Position numbers and translations under genes: made by a program. The notes beneath the pieces are model-generated. The model did not search any database. It saw only the letters and a list, made by a program, of their open reading frames with translations, and was not told the origin of the DNA. From Stomorhina lunata (lineage: Eukaryota > Arthropoda > Insecta > Diptera > Rhiniidae), in the NCBI GenBank assembly GCA_933228675.1, contig OW121740.1, positions 154,119,273-154,183,272 on the forward strand: a DNA stretch of 64,000 nt, written 5' to 3'. Positions 1-13,050 of the stretch are shown in pieces. The number at the start of each line of letters is the position of its first letter. Position 1 is the stretch's first letter.

Positions 1-119
1 ATTTCTATAGAAAAGTTGACGACAGGAAGACATTTCTATAAAAAAGTTGACGACAGGAAGACATTTCTATAGAAAAGTTGACGACAGGAAGACATTTCTA
101 TAGAAAAGTTGACGGCAGG
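1..119. repeat. 31-bp tandem repeat, four copies, cut by the window edge
   Basis: Four head-to-tail copies start at 1, 32, 63 and 94. Each carries ATTTCTATAGAAAAGTTGAC followed by GACAGGAAGAC. Copies differ by single bases (an A for G in copy 2, a G for A in copy 4). The CTATAG centre links it to satellite B, but the GTTGACGACAGG half is unique to this array. The array probably continues to the left of the window. Confidence 0.9.
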
Positions 120-420
120 TAAAAAAAAATTTTCACATATTTTTCTTTTAGAAAAGTTTTCATCGAACTTATTTTATAAAAATTTTTGATCTAATTTTTT
201 TTATATCAAAAATTTCGTAAAGAAAATTTTTATAAAATTGGTTCTATAAAAATTTGTATAAAATGTTTTCTTTAGAAAAATGATCATCAAATATTTTCTA
301 CTGAAGAATTTTTATTAAATTTTTTCAACAGAAAAATTTTTATCAAATTTTTTCTACAGAAAAATTTTCAATAAATTTCTATATAAATTTTTCAATTAAA
401 ACCAAATTTTCATTACCTGT
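120..420. repeat. degenerate satellite-B-like AT repeats
   Basis: Irregular tandem modules of TTTTCTAYAGAAAAATTTTYATCAAA type. The period is about 30 bp and copies are strongly diverged. No coding potential is visible. Confidence 0.6.
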
Positions 421-1640
421 CCATCATTCCTCTAAGATTCTTTTCATTTTAATATAATTTGTTTGTGTGTCCGGAAGACTAAGATCAAAACAAAGGTAAG
501 AGAAGAAGATACAATTGAATTTAAACTATTTTTGATTAGTTTTAGCTCCCTTTTTTATAATATTTATATGCAGAAGCAAAAAGGTAAAAGAGGTTTACGT
601 AACCTCATATGTTTTTTGCTAATAATTTAACGCAGACACAAATATTTTGCCAGCACTTGCATATGAACGCACGTTACTGATGACATTACACCAGGCGACA
701 CTTGAATAGCGAAAGGTAAATGAGACAACTATCAAGTGTTTTGTGGAATAAATTTCAGATTTTGTTCATTAGTTACAAAAATATGTTTATTTCGTACATA
801 AGGTAAAAAAACAAGTGTCTATTTTGCAAGCCTTTGGTAGTTAGAGAAAGAACCATTTTTTTTTTCAGCTGCCCTTTAAACAATACTTTCGACAATTAAT
901 AAAAAAAATCACATTTTTAGGAATTTCTGTTCATTCTGTTTTATATTTGTTATATTTATATTATTTTTTGCACTTTACCATATTCAAAACACTGCCACTA
1001 TATGACCATTTTTAATATTAGCCCATAAGAACTGTTGTTGCCTTTTTCTGGAGTTTTTCTTTATTTTTGCTGTTTTTGCTTTAAATTTATATGTATCTTT
1101 TTTTCTGCCAATTACATCCACTGGACCCCAGCAATTTTGTAACATCCGGCCAAAAGGCAATTTTTATTACAATTTTAGTCGAGATTTGAAATTGTTTTGC
1201 AAAAAAAATGCTTTAACTCTCTTTTGGTTAAAGATAGGGAATATTGCGATTTTTTCGCAATTTTGTTCTATATATTCGTAGTTAAGTTGAATGTTATGAT
1301 TTTTAGCAACTTCCCCATTTAAGCTAAAGTTTATGTAAGAGTGTTTGAGTTTAGAATAGAACTTGTTTAAATAGATCAGCGTAACTTGGACAGGTGGTGC
1401 TTTTGTGATGGTCTTTTCCTAAAAGAAAAGTTAGGGGCTTAAGAGTTTGAAATAGAAATTGTTAACGATAACTCAAGGCAAGAGAACTCTGCGATTGGGC
1501 AAATGGAACTAGAAATTATAACTGTAGCTCTAATATACATTTGTTTTCTATCAAAAGTGAAATTAAAGTGGATAAAGAACAATGAAAAACACACAAACAA
1601 ACATATATTTTATGAGCACGTTTGTGTGCCTTGGCTTTCT
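421..1640. other. single-copy-like AT-rich spacer
   Basis: No internal repetition and no recognisable gene. A reading frame starting at 1582 runs into satellite A, and most of its product is translated satellite, so it is not called as a gene. Confidence 0.5.
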
Positions 1641-4087
1641 CTCACAGACAACTTTTAATCAAAATTTTAATGAAGACAAATTTGGTACAAAATCTTCCCA
1701 AAGACAAATATTGATCAAAATTTTACTGACGACAAATTTTGTACAAAATTTTATTAAAGACAAATTTTGTACAAAATTTTTTCGAAGACAAATTTTGATC
1801 AAAATTTTACTAAAGACAAATTTCAATCAAAAATTTACCAAATACCAATTTTTATCAAAACTTTACTAAAGACAAATTTTAATTAAAATTTAAATAAAGA
1901 CGAATTTTGACGAAAATTAACTTAAAACAAATTCTGATCAAAATTTTGAGACAAATTTTGATAAAAAAAATTTACATAAGAAAACTTTTGATAAAAAATT
2001 TACTAAAGACTAATTTTGATTAAAATGTTTACTAAAAACAAATTTTGATCAAAATTTTAGAAAACAAAAATTTTTTAAAAAAATTTGGCTTAAGCCAAAT
2101 TTTGACAAAAATTTTACTTAAGACAAATTTTGATAAAAATTTTACTAAATACAGATTTTAATCAAAATTTTACTAAATACAACCTTTAATCAAAATTTTA
2201 CTAAATACAACCTTTAATCAAAATTTTACTAAAGACAAATTTTGATCAAAATTTTACTAAAGACAAATTTTGATCAAAATTTTACTAAAGACATATTTTG
2301 ATCAAAATTTTACTGAAGACAAATTTTGATCAAAATTTTACTAAAGACAAAATTTGACCAAATTTTACTAAACAAAAATTTTGATCAAAATTTTACTAAA
2401 GACAAATTTTGATCAAAATTGTACTAAAGAAAAATTTTAATCAAAATTTTACTAAGGAAAAATTATGATCAAAATTTTACTAAAGAAAAATTTTGACAAA
2501 ATTTTACTTAAGACAAATTTGATCAAAATTTTATTAAAGACAAATTTTGTACAAAATTTTAAAAAAGACAACTTTTGATCAAAATTTTACCAAAAACAAA
2601 TTTTGATCAAAATTTTACTAAAGACAAATTTTGAATAAAATTTTACTTAAGACAATTTTTGATCAAAATTTTAATAAAGACAAATTTTGATCAAAATTTT
2701 ACTAAAGACAAATTTTGCTCAAAATTTTACTAAAGACAAATTTTGATCAAAATTTTACTAAAGACAAATTTTGAATAAAATTTTACTTAAGGCAAATTTT
2801 GATCAAAATTTTAATAAAGACAAATTTTGATCAAAATTTTACAAAAGCAAATTTTGATCAAAATTTTACTAAAGACAAATTTTGACCAAATTTTACTAAA
2901 GAAAAATTTTGATCAAAATTTTACTAAAGACAAATTTTGATCAAAATTGTACTAAAGAAAAATTTTAATCAAAATTTTACTAAGGAAAAATTATGATCAA
3001 AATTTTACTAAAGAAAAATTTTGACAAAATTTTACTTAAGACAAATTTGATCAAAATTTTATTAAAGACAAATTTTGTACAAAATTTTAAAAAAGACAAC
3101 TTTTGATCAAAATTTTACCAAAAACAAATTTTGATCAAAATTTTACCAAAGACAAATTTTGATCAAAATTTTACTAAAGACAAATTTTGATCAAAAATGT
3201 ACCAAATACATACAAATTTTGATCATAATTTTGCTTAAGACAAATTTTGATCAAATATTTACTAAAGACAAATTTTTATCAAAAAATTACGAAATACCAA
3301 TTTTGATCAAAAATTAAATAAAGACAAATTTTGATTTAAATTTTACTAAAGACAAATTTTGATCGAAATTTTACTAAAGTCTAAATTTGATGAAAATTAT
3401 ACTAAGTTCAAATTTTGATCAAAAATTCTGATCAAGACTTTATCAGAGACAAATTTTGATCAAAATTTTAGTAAAAACAAATTGTCATCAAAATTTTACA
3501 TAAGACAAATTTTGATCTAAATTTTACTAAAGACAAATATTGGTCAAAATTTTACTTAAAACAAATTTGGATAAAAATTTTGCTAAAAAAAAATTTTTAT
3601 CAAAATTTTACTTAGGACAAATTTTGATCAAAATTTTAGTAAAATATGTTTTCGATAAAAATTTTATCAAAGACATATTTTGATCATAGTTTTACTTAAA
3701 ACAACTTTTGATCCAAATTTTATTAAAGACAAATTTCCACCAAAATTTTACTAAAGACAAATTTTGATCAAAATTGTACCAAAGACAAATTTTGAAAAAA
3801 TTTTACTAAAGACAAATTTTGTTAAAAATTTTACTAAAGACATATTTTGATCAAAATTTTACTTGAGATAAATTTTGATCAAAATTTTACCAAAGACATA
3901 TTTTGATCAAAATTTTACTTAAGTCGAATTTGGATCAAAAATTTACTGAAGACAAATCTTAATCAAAAAATTACTTCATCCTAATTTTGATAAAAATTTT
4001 CTTTAAGATAAATTTTGATAAAAATTTTTATAAAGACAAATTTTGGTCGAAATTTTAATAAAGACAAATTTTGATCAAAATTTGTAC
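1641..4087 (+). repeat. satellite A block 1 (28-bp unit, forward)
   Basis: Head-to-tail 28-bp units: the palindromic core AAATTTTGATCAAAATTT plus the asymmetric linker TACTAAAGAC, which defines the polarity called forward here. Point changes and 1-bp indels are frequent. A longer period is overlaid: the segment from about 2345 recurs from about 2873 (offset 528 bp), shown by a shared ACTAAGGAAAAATTATGATC variant and neighbouring rare variants in the same order. Confidence 0.92.
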
Positions 4088-5150
4088 TCGTACTAGATGA
4101 CTATTAAAAGATAATCATGAGTATATAAATTTGGTATAGAAACAGTGATTTCAGGAACATGACCAAAAGATTTTGTCTTGATAAATTAGTTTTTACGACC
4201 ATAAGATTATGTAACAGATCTTTTTGTAATACTCTGTACAAAAGACAGCTCCTGCCTATTTTCTAAACATTGCACTAGATTTAATTTTTTTGGTTTCCTA
4301 TCAATTTCCTTTAAGCAGTTAATTTTCAGCCACAAAAAAAAAACAACAAAATTTTTGTGGTCTCTGCAAAATGGATGGACGGACAGAAAGGCGATGTATT
4401 AAACCAAATGTCCATTCAATCATCTATTCAATCTCGTCTATCCAACCAGCCAACCATCTAACTATCCATCACAACATCTAGCAATTTATTTCAAACACAC
4501 TCATACGAACATCAGCTAAGAATAGACGAGAGACCAACGACAATGTTTGTGATAACTTGTTTTTTGGGTGTAACAAAAAAAAAACAAAAAAAAAGATCTA
4601 AAAACTAAATCAAAACTAAAGTAATCATATAACCAAAGTATGTCCGTCCATTCATCCGTCCTTCTTCACATCCAACCATCCATCCATCCGTCCAGTCGTT
4701 TAAAACGAAACCATCAAACTTAACTTCAAACTATTCGTTGAACTCAGTAGTAAAATAGTTTTTGATAGAGATGAGGTTTGATGATATGCAATCATTTTGG
4801 TTTTGATACTTTTTTTGTGGCCTATTGCTAAAATTGTTATTGTACAAGTAGTTTTTGTTATTGTTGTGGCTAAAATTGCTACTTATCACCATCATTATTT
4901 TAGTTTTTTTCGTAAAAGCTGAGGAAAATTCGCAGCATCCACATGAAAGAAAAAACTTGATGAATGTCGTTGAAACTTGACTTGTCGTCTGTTGTTCTAT
5001 TATTTTGGTCTTTAAATAATATTTTTTCAATTCTCTTTCCTTTTTAGCCTTTAGAGGTCTTTTAGGCTTTTTATTTTTTAGCATTTTCTTGCCTTTCTAA
5101 CAGCAGCTTAAAATCATTTAAGCCATTATTATGATCTTAACCCTTTTTCT
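4088..5150. other. spacer with CCATCC/CCGTCC-rich clusters
   Basis: Single-copy-like sequence. Degenerate (CCATC/CCGTC)n clusters lie around 4372-4500 and 4630-4700. A 117-residue minus-strand frame (4731-5084) is Lys/Asn-rich, has no domain I recognise and no splice or promoter context I can defend, so I treat it as chance. Confidence 0.5.
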
Positions 5151-7275
5151 ACAGTTTCACTAAAGACAAAAATTGAACAATATTTTACTAACCACAAATT
5201 TTGAACACAAATTAACTTACAAAAAATTTTGATACATTTTCTTAAAACAAATTTTGATCAAGACATCACTAACGATAATTTTTAATAAAAGCTTAACTAA
5301 AGACAAATTTTGATCAAATATTAAATCAAGACAAGATGTGATCAAAATTTTACTTAATAAAAAAATTTTACTAAAACAAATTTTGATCAAAATTCTTCTA
5401 AAGACAAATTTTCGTCAAAATTTTACAAACAACTAATTTTTATAAAAACCTTATTTAAGACAAATTTTGGTGAACATTTTACGAATGGCAGATTTTGAAC
5501 AAAATTTCGGTAAAGACTAATTTCGTTAAAAATTTTACTAAAGACATATTTTGATCAAAATTTAACTTAAGACAAATTTTGATCAAAACTTTACCATAGA
5601 CTAATTTTGATCAAATTTTTACTAAAAAAAAAAATTTTAAACAAAATTTTACTAAAGATTTTGATCAAAATTTTACTAAAGACACATTTTGATCAAAATT
5701 TTATTAGTCACAACTTTTGATCAAAATTTTACAAAATACAAATTTTGGCCAAAATTTTACTAAATACAATTTTTGGTCAAAATTTTACTAATAACAAATG
5801 TTGATCAAAATTTTATTAAATACAAATTTAAGCAAAATTTTACTAAATAAAATTTTTGATCAGTTTTTTCTAACGACAACTTTTGACCAAAATTTTACTA
5901 AAGACAATTTTGGACCAAAATTTTACTAAAGACAAATTTTGATCAAAATTTTACTAAAGACAAATTTTGATCAAAATTTTACTAAAGACAAATTTTGATC
6001 AAAATTTAATAAAAGACAATTTTTTATCAAAATTTTACTAAAAACAAATTTTACTAAAGAAAAATTTTGTTAAAAATTTTACTTAAGACGAATTTTTATC
6101 AAAATTTTACTAAAGAAAAATTTTAATTAAGATTTTACTAAATAAAAATGTTGATCAAAATTTTACTAAATACAAGTTTTGATCAAAATTTTACAAAAGA
6201 TAAATTTTGATCAAATTTTTAATAAAAACAAACTTTGATCAAAATTTTACTAAAAATAAATTTTGATCAAAATTTTACTTAAGACAAATTTTGATCAAAA
6301 TTTTACTAAAGAAAAATTTTGATCAAAATTTAATAAAGAAAAATTTTGATCAAAATTTTATTCAAAAAAAAAAAATGTTGATCAAAATTTTACTAAAAAC
6401 AATTTTGATCAAAATTTTAATAAAAACAAACTTTGATCAAAATTTTACTAAAAATAATTTTTGATTAACATTTTACTAAATATAAAATTTGATCAAAATT
6501 CTACTAAGGACAAATTTTGATCAAAATTTACTAAACCAAAATTTTAATCAAAATTTTACTAAACAAAAATTTTGACCAAAATTCTACTAAAGACAAATTT
6601 TGATCCAAATTTTACTAAAGACAAATTTTGATAAAAAATTTTACTTAAGACAAATTTTGATCAAAATTTCACTTAAGACAAATTTTGACCAAATTTTACT
6701 TAAGACAAATTTTGATCAAAATTATACTTAAGACAAATTTTGATCAAAATTTTACTTAAGACAAATTTTGATCAAAATTTTACTAAATACAAATTTTGAT
6801 AAAAATTTTACTGAAGACAACTTTTGATCAAAATTTTGCTAAAGACAAATTTTTATCAAAATTTTAATAAAGACAAATTTTGATCAAAATTTTAATAAAA
6901 ACAAATTTTGATTAAAATTTTACTAAAGAACAATTTTTATCAAAATTTTGCAAAAGACAAATTTTGATAAAAATTTTTCTAAAGACAAATTTTGATCAAA
7001 TATTTACTAAAGACAAATTTTAATCAAAAATTTACCAAATACAAGTTTTGATCAAAAATTTACTAAGGACAAATTTTGATTTAAATTTTACCAAAGACAA
7101 ATTTTGATAAAAATTTAACTAAAGAAAAATTTTGATCAAATGTTTACTAAAGAAAAATTTTGATCAAAAGGACAAATTTTGATCAAAATTCTACTAAGGA
7201 CAAATTTTATTCAAAATTTAACTAAAGATAAATTTTGATCAAAATTTTACTAAAGACAAATCTTGATCAAAATAT
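5151..7275 (+). repeat. satellite A block 2 (forward)
   Basis: Same 28-bp unit and polarity as block 1, more diverged at its edges. Frequent linker variants include ACTTAAGAC, ACTAAATAC and ACTAAAAAC. The GATC-centred palindrome remains the most conserved part of the unit. Confidence 0.92.
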
Positions 7276-8146
7276 AGATACTCGTAAAAAGATAAAGCAA
7301 AGAAGGGTTAAAACCAATTGCATAAATTTGATGATATAAATATTGAGGTATAAGGCTGATGCTGCCGTTTGATTATAATGACGATCATAAGGTAAATGAT
7401 AGTTTTGCCACAAGTTTGACTTTATTATAATCTTTATAAAAAAGTTACACCTAAGGAAAGAGAACAAAAAATGTTAATTTTATGAAAGGAAATATGAAAA
7501 ATAATGATTCTATTTTTTCCAGTAAAACGGAAAGCTATATTTCGACACATTTAGGATTGTCTGATAAAAATCAAATTGAAAATAGATCAAATTAGATTTC
7601 TACAAACTCAACAAATCTAACTAAGACACGCAAAAAGCTCCCGATTTCATTAGTTCCCAATTGTTTAAGATCTAATCAATCTTACCTTAGCTCAACAATC
7701 AACAATTTACTCTATCTTAAAATCAAATTAATTTCAATTACTTAAATTCTTCTAAAGAAGCCAGAAAATTAATTCATTTTGTACGAGAGTAAGTAGTAGG
7801 TAATGACTGATGGCTGGATGGATGGATGGATGTGTTTCGTTCAAAAGGCAATTAATTTTGCTACTGCCGGTAAAAACGTGTGTAAAAATCTTGTTGCAAA
7901 ATGTTGTTGACTTGTTGCATTAAACCAAGTTTTTGTATATTAATATTTTTAATTTTGTTGTAAACAAAACCAAATTGCAACGAAACAAAAAACTCAAACA
8001 ATCTTCAACATAATTACTTGCGTGAGTAGTGGATAATAATTAATTTTGTATTACTTTCAAGAGTAAGTACAACAATTAGTGTAACCCAGTAAATTTAAGT
8101 CTAGTCATAAATCTATAAACATTCTCAAGTGTCCGTATAGAAAAAC
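7276..8146. other. single-copy-like spacer with a short (GGAT)n run
   Basis: No gene recognised. A (GGAT)n run of about four units lies near 7813-7832. Polarity of satellite A reverses across this spacer and the adjoining block at 8147. Confidence 0.5.
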
Positions 8147-8412
8147 TAAAGAAAAATTTTTCTATCAAAAAAATTTTCTATAGAAAAATTTTTCTATCAA
8201 AAAAAATTTTCTATAGAAAAATTTTTCTATCAAAAAAATTTTCTAAAGAAAAATTTTTCTATCAAAAAAATTTTCTATAGAAAAATTTTTCTATCAAAAA
8301 AATTTTCTATAGAAAAATTTGTCTATAAAAAAAATTTTCTATAGAAAAATCTTTCTATCAATAAAATTTTCTATAGAGAAATTTTTCTATCAAAAAAAAA
8401 TTTCTATAGAAA
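8147..8412. repeat. satellite-B-like 32-bp tandem array (~8 copies)
   Basis: Regular 32-bp units alternate AAAAATTTTTCTATC and AAAAAAATTTTCTATAG. The array joins satellite A directly at 8412 with no spacer, through a hybrid unit that is half CTATAG repeat and half GTCTTTAGTAAAATTTTGAT. Confidence 0.85.
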
Positions 8413-10207
8413 AATTGTCTTTAGTAAAATTTTGATCAAAACTTGTCTTTAGTAAAATTTTGATCAAAATTTGTCTTAAGTAAAATTTTGATCAAAATTT
8501 GTCTTTAGTAAAATTTTGATCAAAATTTCTCTTTAGTAAAATTTTGAACAAAATTTGTCTTTAGTAAAATTTTGATCAAAATATGTCTTTAGTAAAATTT
8601 TGATCAAAATTTGTCTTTAGTAAAATTTTGATCAAAATTTGTCTTGTGTAAGATTTTGATCAAAATTTGTCTTTAGTAAGATTTTGATCAAAATTTGTCT
8701 TTAGTAAGATTTTGATCAAAATTTGTCTTTAGTAAAATTTTGATCAAAATTTGTCTTTAGTCAGATTTTGATCAAAATTTGTCTTTAGCAAAATTTTGAT
8801 CAAAATTTGTCTTTAGTAAAATTTTGATCAAAATTTGTCTTTTGTAAAATTTTGACCAAAACTTGTCTTTAGTCAAATTTTGATCAAAATTTGTCTTTAG
8901 TCAAATTTTGATCAAAATTTGTCTTTAGTCAAATTTTGATCAAAATTTGTCTTTAGTCAAATTTTGATCAAAATTTGTCTTTAGTCAAATTTTGATCAAA
9001 ATTTGTCTGTAGCAAAATTTTGATCAAAATTTGTCTTTAGTAAAATTTTGATCAAAATTTGTTTTTAGTAAAATTTTGTTCAAAATTTGTCTTTAGTAAA
9101 ATTTTGATCAAAATTTGTCTTTAGCAAAATTTTGATCAAAATTTGTCTTTAGTAAAATTTTGATCAAAATTTGTCTTTAGTCAAATTTTGACCAAAACTT
9201 GTCTTTAGTCAAATTTTGATCAAAATTTGTCTGTAGCAAAATTTTGATCAAAATTTGTCTTTAGTAAAATTTTGATCAAAATTTGTCTTTAGTAAAATTT
9301 TGATCAAAATTTGTCTTTAGTCAAATTTTGACCAAAACTTGTCTTTAGTCAAATTTTGATCAAAATTTGTCTGTAGCAAAATTTTGATCAAAATTTGTCT
9401 TTAGTAAAATTTTGATCAAAATTTGTCTTTAGTAAAATTTTGTTCAAAATTTGTCTTTAGTAAAATTTTGATCAAAATTTGTCTTTAGCAAAATTTTGAT
9501 CAAAATTTGTCTTTAGTAAAATTTTGATCAAAATTTGTCTTTAGTAAAATTTTGATTAAAGTTTGTCTTTAATAAAATTTGTCTTTTGTAAAATTTTGAT
9601 CAAAATTTGTTTAAAGTAAAATTTTGATCAAAAATTGTCATTAGTAAAATTTTGATCAAAATTTGTCTTTAGTAAAATTTTGAATAAAATTTGTCTTTAG
9701 TAAAATTTTGATCAAAATTTGTCTTTAGTAAAATTTTGATCAAAATTTGTCTTTAGTAAAATTTTGATCAAAATTTTTCTTAAGTAAAATTTTGATCAAA
9801 ATTCGTCTTTATTAAAATTTTGATCAAAATTTGTATTTAGTAAAATTTTGATTAAAATTTGTCTTAAGTAAAATTTTGATCAAAATTTGTCTTTAGTAAA
9901 ATTTTGATCAAAATTTGTCTTTAGTAAAATTTTGATCAAAATTTGTCTTTAGTAAAATTTTGATCAAAATTCGTCTTTAGTAAAGTTTTGATCAAAATTT
10001 GTCTTTAGTAAAATTTTGATCAAAATTTGTCTTTAGTAAAATTTTGATCAAAATTTGTCTTTAGTAAAATGTCTTTTGTAAAATTTTTATCAAAATTTTT
10101 CTTTTGTAAAATTTTGATCAAAATTTGTCTTTAGTAAAATTTTGATCAAAATTTGTCTTTAATAAAATTTTGATCAAAATTTGTCTTTAGTAAAATTTTG
10201 TTTAAAA
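8413..10207 (-). repeat. satellite A block 3 (reverse polarity)
   Basis: Exact reverse complement of the block 1 unit: GTCTTTAGTA followed by the GATC palindrome. This is among the most homogeneous satellite A blocks. Higher-order structure is visible: the rare variant GTCTGTAGCAAAATTTTGAT occurs near 9005, 9229 and 9369, giving offsets of 224 (8 units) and 140 (5 units). Confidence 0.93.
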
Positions 10208-10238
10208 TTTTTCTACAAGAAAAAAATTTCTATAAAAA

Positions 10239-10256
10239 TGTCTGTCTGTCTGTCTT

Positions 10257-10305
<49 letters not shown>

Positions 10306-10530
10306 ATGTATGTATGTATGTATGTATGTATGTATGTATGTATGTATGTATGTATGTATGTATGTATGTATGTATGTATGTATGTATGTATGTATGTATG
10401 TATGTATGTATGTATGTATGTATGTATGTATGTATGTATGTATGTATGTATGTATGTATGTATGTATGTATGTATGTATGTATGTATGTATGTCTGCCTG
10501 TCTGTCCGTCTGTCCGTCTGTCTGTCTGTC
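10239..10530. repeat. compound tetranucleotide microsatellite (TGTC)n(TGTA)n(TGTC)n
   Basis: (TGTC)n covers 10239-10302 with one TTTC interruption. Pure (TGTA)n covers 10303-10490 (188 bp, 47 units). (TGTC)n with TGCC/TGTCCG interruptions covers 10491-10530. All overlapping frames (Cys-Met-Tyr-Val and His-Thr-Tyr-Ile repeats) are translations of this run. Confidence 0.97.
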
Positions 10531-11505
10531 GTATATTCCAATTCTAACATCAGAGAAATCTTCTTTAATTTTGTTTATTGGGTTATTTTTTGTATATTTT
10601 AACAAGATGTTCTGAAATAATTTGAAACTGAAAAACTTTAGAATTACGAATTACATGAAGTTTGTCTGTTTCTTGTTTTGTTTTTTTTTTTTTCGTACTA
10701 TTAAAATTATTTTGCACACAACAAAGTTATTTTTATTTTATTTTAATTTTTGTATGTATTTAATTTCATGAAATTGTTGTTGTTGGTTGCTGCTTCATTT
10801 TGTTGCAATTCAAGGTGGTAAATTATAATTATAGAGTGTTCAAAATGTTTTTAATGAATTTTTAATAGGAGCATTTGAACCTTTAGTACCACAAAGTAGA
10901 AATTATGGAAAGCAAAAAAGAAATCATAAAACAATAAAATGAGTGGGAATTGATAAAATAACTGAGTTATGAAAGAAGTAAATATGTATATAACAATTAA
11001 ATGAAATACATAAGCACACAAAATTTTAGTTTTCAAATATTTCTTTTAATATTTATGAGTCGTAAATTTGAAAATAGTAACAACCTGGCAATAAGTTTCA
11101 ACTGTTTACAAAATATTTAAATGAAAAATAGCTTTAAAATTTTAAAAGCTTTAGTTTCTATTTCACACCTTTTTTGTAATAACAACAACAAAAAAATCTT
11201 AATTTTATGACAGTTCTTATACCAAAACAAAAATGACTAGTTTCGCGTTTTAGTTTAGCCTTGAAAGCAAATTTCTAGAAAAATTTATTTATGTACTTGA
11301 TTAATTTAAATAAATAGGAAATTCTAATTTATATTTTTTGTTTAAAACAAAAAATTTTAAAAAGTCTCAACAGCTTAATATAAAAAAACTTGTTTCAAAT
11401 AACGAAAACTAAATACTATAACAGGGGTGGGCACTAAGAGGGTGCGAAAGACAATTTTAAATTCTATACTCCTGTATTCAGAATCGAATTGTACGCAAAA
11501 AAAAT
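10531..11505. other. single-copy-like spacer
   Basis: AT-rich with poly-T/poly-A runs. Only a short minus-strand frame (10851-11036) is present and it has no recognisable features. Satellite A polarity switches from reverse to forward across it. Confidence 0.5.
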
Positions 11506-13050
11506 CAAAGTTTTATTAAAAACAAAATTTATTCAAAATTTAAAAAAAGACAAATTTTTGATCAAAATTCTACTAAAGAAAATTTTTGATCAAAATTTCA
11601 TAAAACATAAATTTTAACCAAAACTTTACTAAAGACAGATTTTGATCAAAATTATACTTAAGACAAATTTTGATCAAAATTTTACTAAAGACAAATTTTA
11701 ACCAAAACTTTATGTAAGACAAATTTTGATCAAAGTTTAACTAAAAACTATCAAAATTTTACTAAGACAAATTTTAAACAATAAAATTTTGAGCGAAATT
11801 TTACTCAAGAAAAATTTTAAACAAAATTTTACTAAAGACAAATATTGAACGAAATTTTACTAAAAACAAATTTTGATCAAAATTTTACTAAAGAAAAAAT
11901 TTTGAACAAAATTTTACTACAGACAAATTTTGATCTATATTTTACTAAAGGCAAATTTTGTTAAAAATTTTACCAACAAAAAATTTCGATCAAAATTTTA
12001 CTTACGAAAAATTTTGATCAAAATTTTACTAACGAAAAATTTTGATCAAAATTTTGGTAACAAAAAATTTCGATCAACATTTTATTTACAAAAAAATATG
12101 ATCAAGATTATACTAACAAAAAATTTTGATCAAAAATTTACGAACGAAAATATTGATCAAAATTTTACTAACGAAAAATTTTGATCAAAACTTTACTAAC
12201 CAAAAACGTCGATCAAAATTTTATTAACGAAAAATTATGATCAAGATTTTACTAATAAAAAATGTTGATAAAAATTTTACTAACGAAAAATGTTGATACA
12301 AATTTTACTAACGAACAATTTTGATCAAAATTATACTAACGAAACATTTTGATCAAAATTTTACTAACGAAAAATTTTGATCAAAATTTTACTAAAGACA
12401 AATTTTGATCCAAATTTTACTAACAAAAAATGTTGATAAAAATTTTACTAAAGAAAAATGTTAGTCAATATTTTCCTAACAAAAATTTTTGATCAAAATT
12501 TTACTAACGAAAAATGTTGATCAAAATTTTACTAATGTAAAATTTTACTAACAAAAAATATTGATCAAAACTTTACTAACAAAAAATGTTGACTAAAAAT
12601 TTACTAACGAAAAATATTGATCAAAATTTTACTAACGAAAAATATTGATCAAAATTTTACTAACGAAAAAAGTTGATCAAAATTTTACTAACGAACAATT
12701 TTGATCAAGATTTTACTAACGAAAAATTTTGATCAAAATTTTACTAACGAAAAATTTTGATCAAAATTTTACTAACGAAAAATTTTGATCAAAATTTTAC
12801 TAACGAAAATTTTTGATCAAAATTTTTTAAAAGACGAATTTTGATCAAAATTTTACTAACGAAAAATTTTATCAAAATTTAAAACTAATTTTTATCAAAA
12901 TTTTAATAAAGAGAAATTTTGATCAAAATTTTAATAAAGAAAATGTTGATCGAACTTTTAGTAAAGACGAATTTTGTTAAAAATTTGACTAAGAACAAAT
13001 TTTTATCAAAATTTTACTACAGACACTTTTGATCAAAATTTTTTTTGAAC
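11506..13050 (+). repeat. satellite A block 4 (forward, ACTAACG variant)
   Basis: 28-bp units in forward polarity. From about 11960 to 12860 most units use the linker ACTAACGAAAA instead of ACTAAAGACAA. This local variant is rare elsewhere in the window, which indicates block-specific amplification. Confidence 0.9.

Noticed and set aside
1582..1869. 95-codon plus-strand frame
   Set aside because: Only the first 25 or so codons lie outside satellite A, and they show no domain.
4731..5084. 117-codon minus-strand frame in a single-copy-like spacer
   Set aside because: Lys- and Asn-rich composition expected from AT-rich DNA, with no domain, signal or splice context. It would need transcription or conservation evidence.
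10181..10615. Several overlapping reading frames up to 144 codons on both strands
   Set aside because: They are translations of the (TGTC)n/(TGTA)n microsatellite (Cys-Met-Tyr-Val or Ile-His-Thr-Tyr repeats), open on both strands because the tetramers lack stops.
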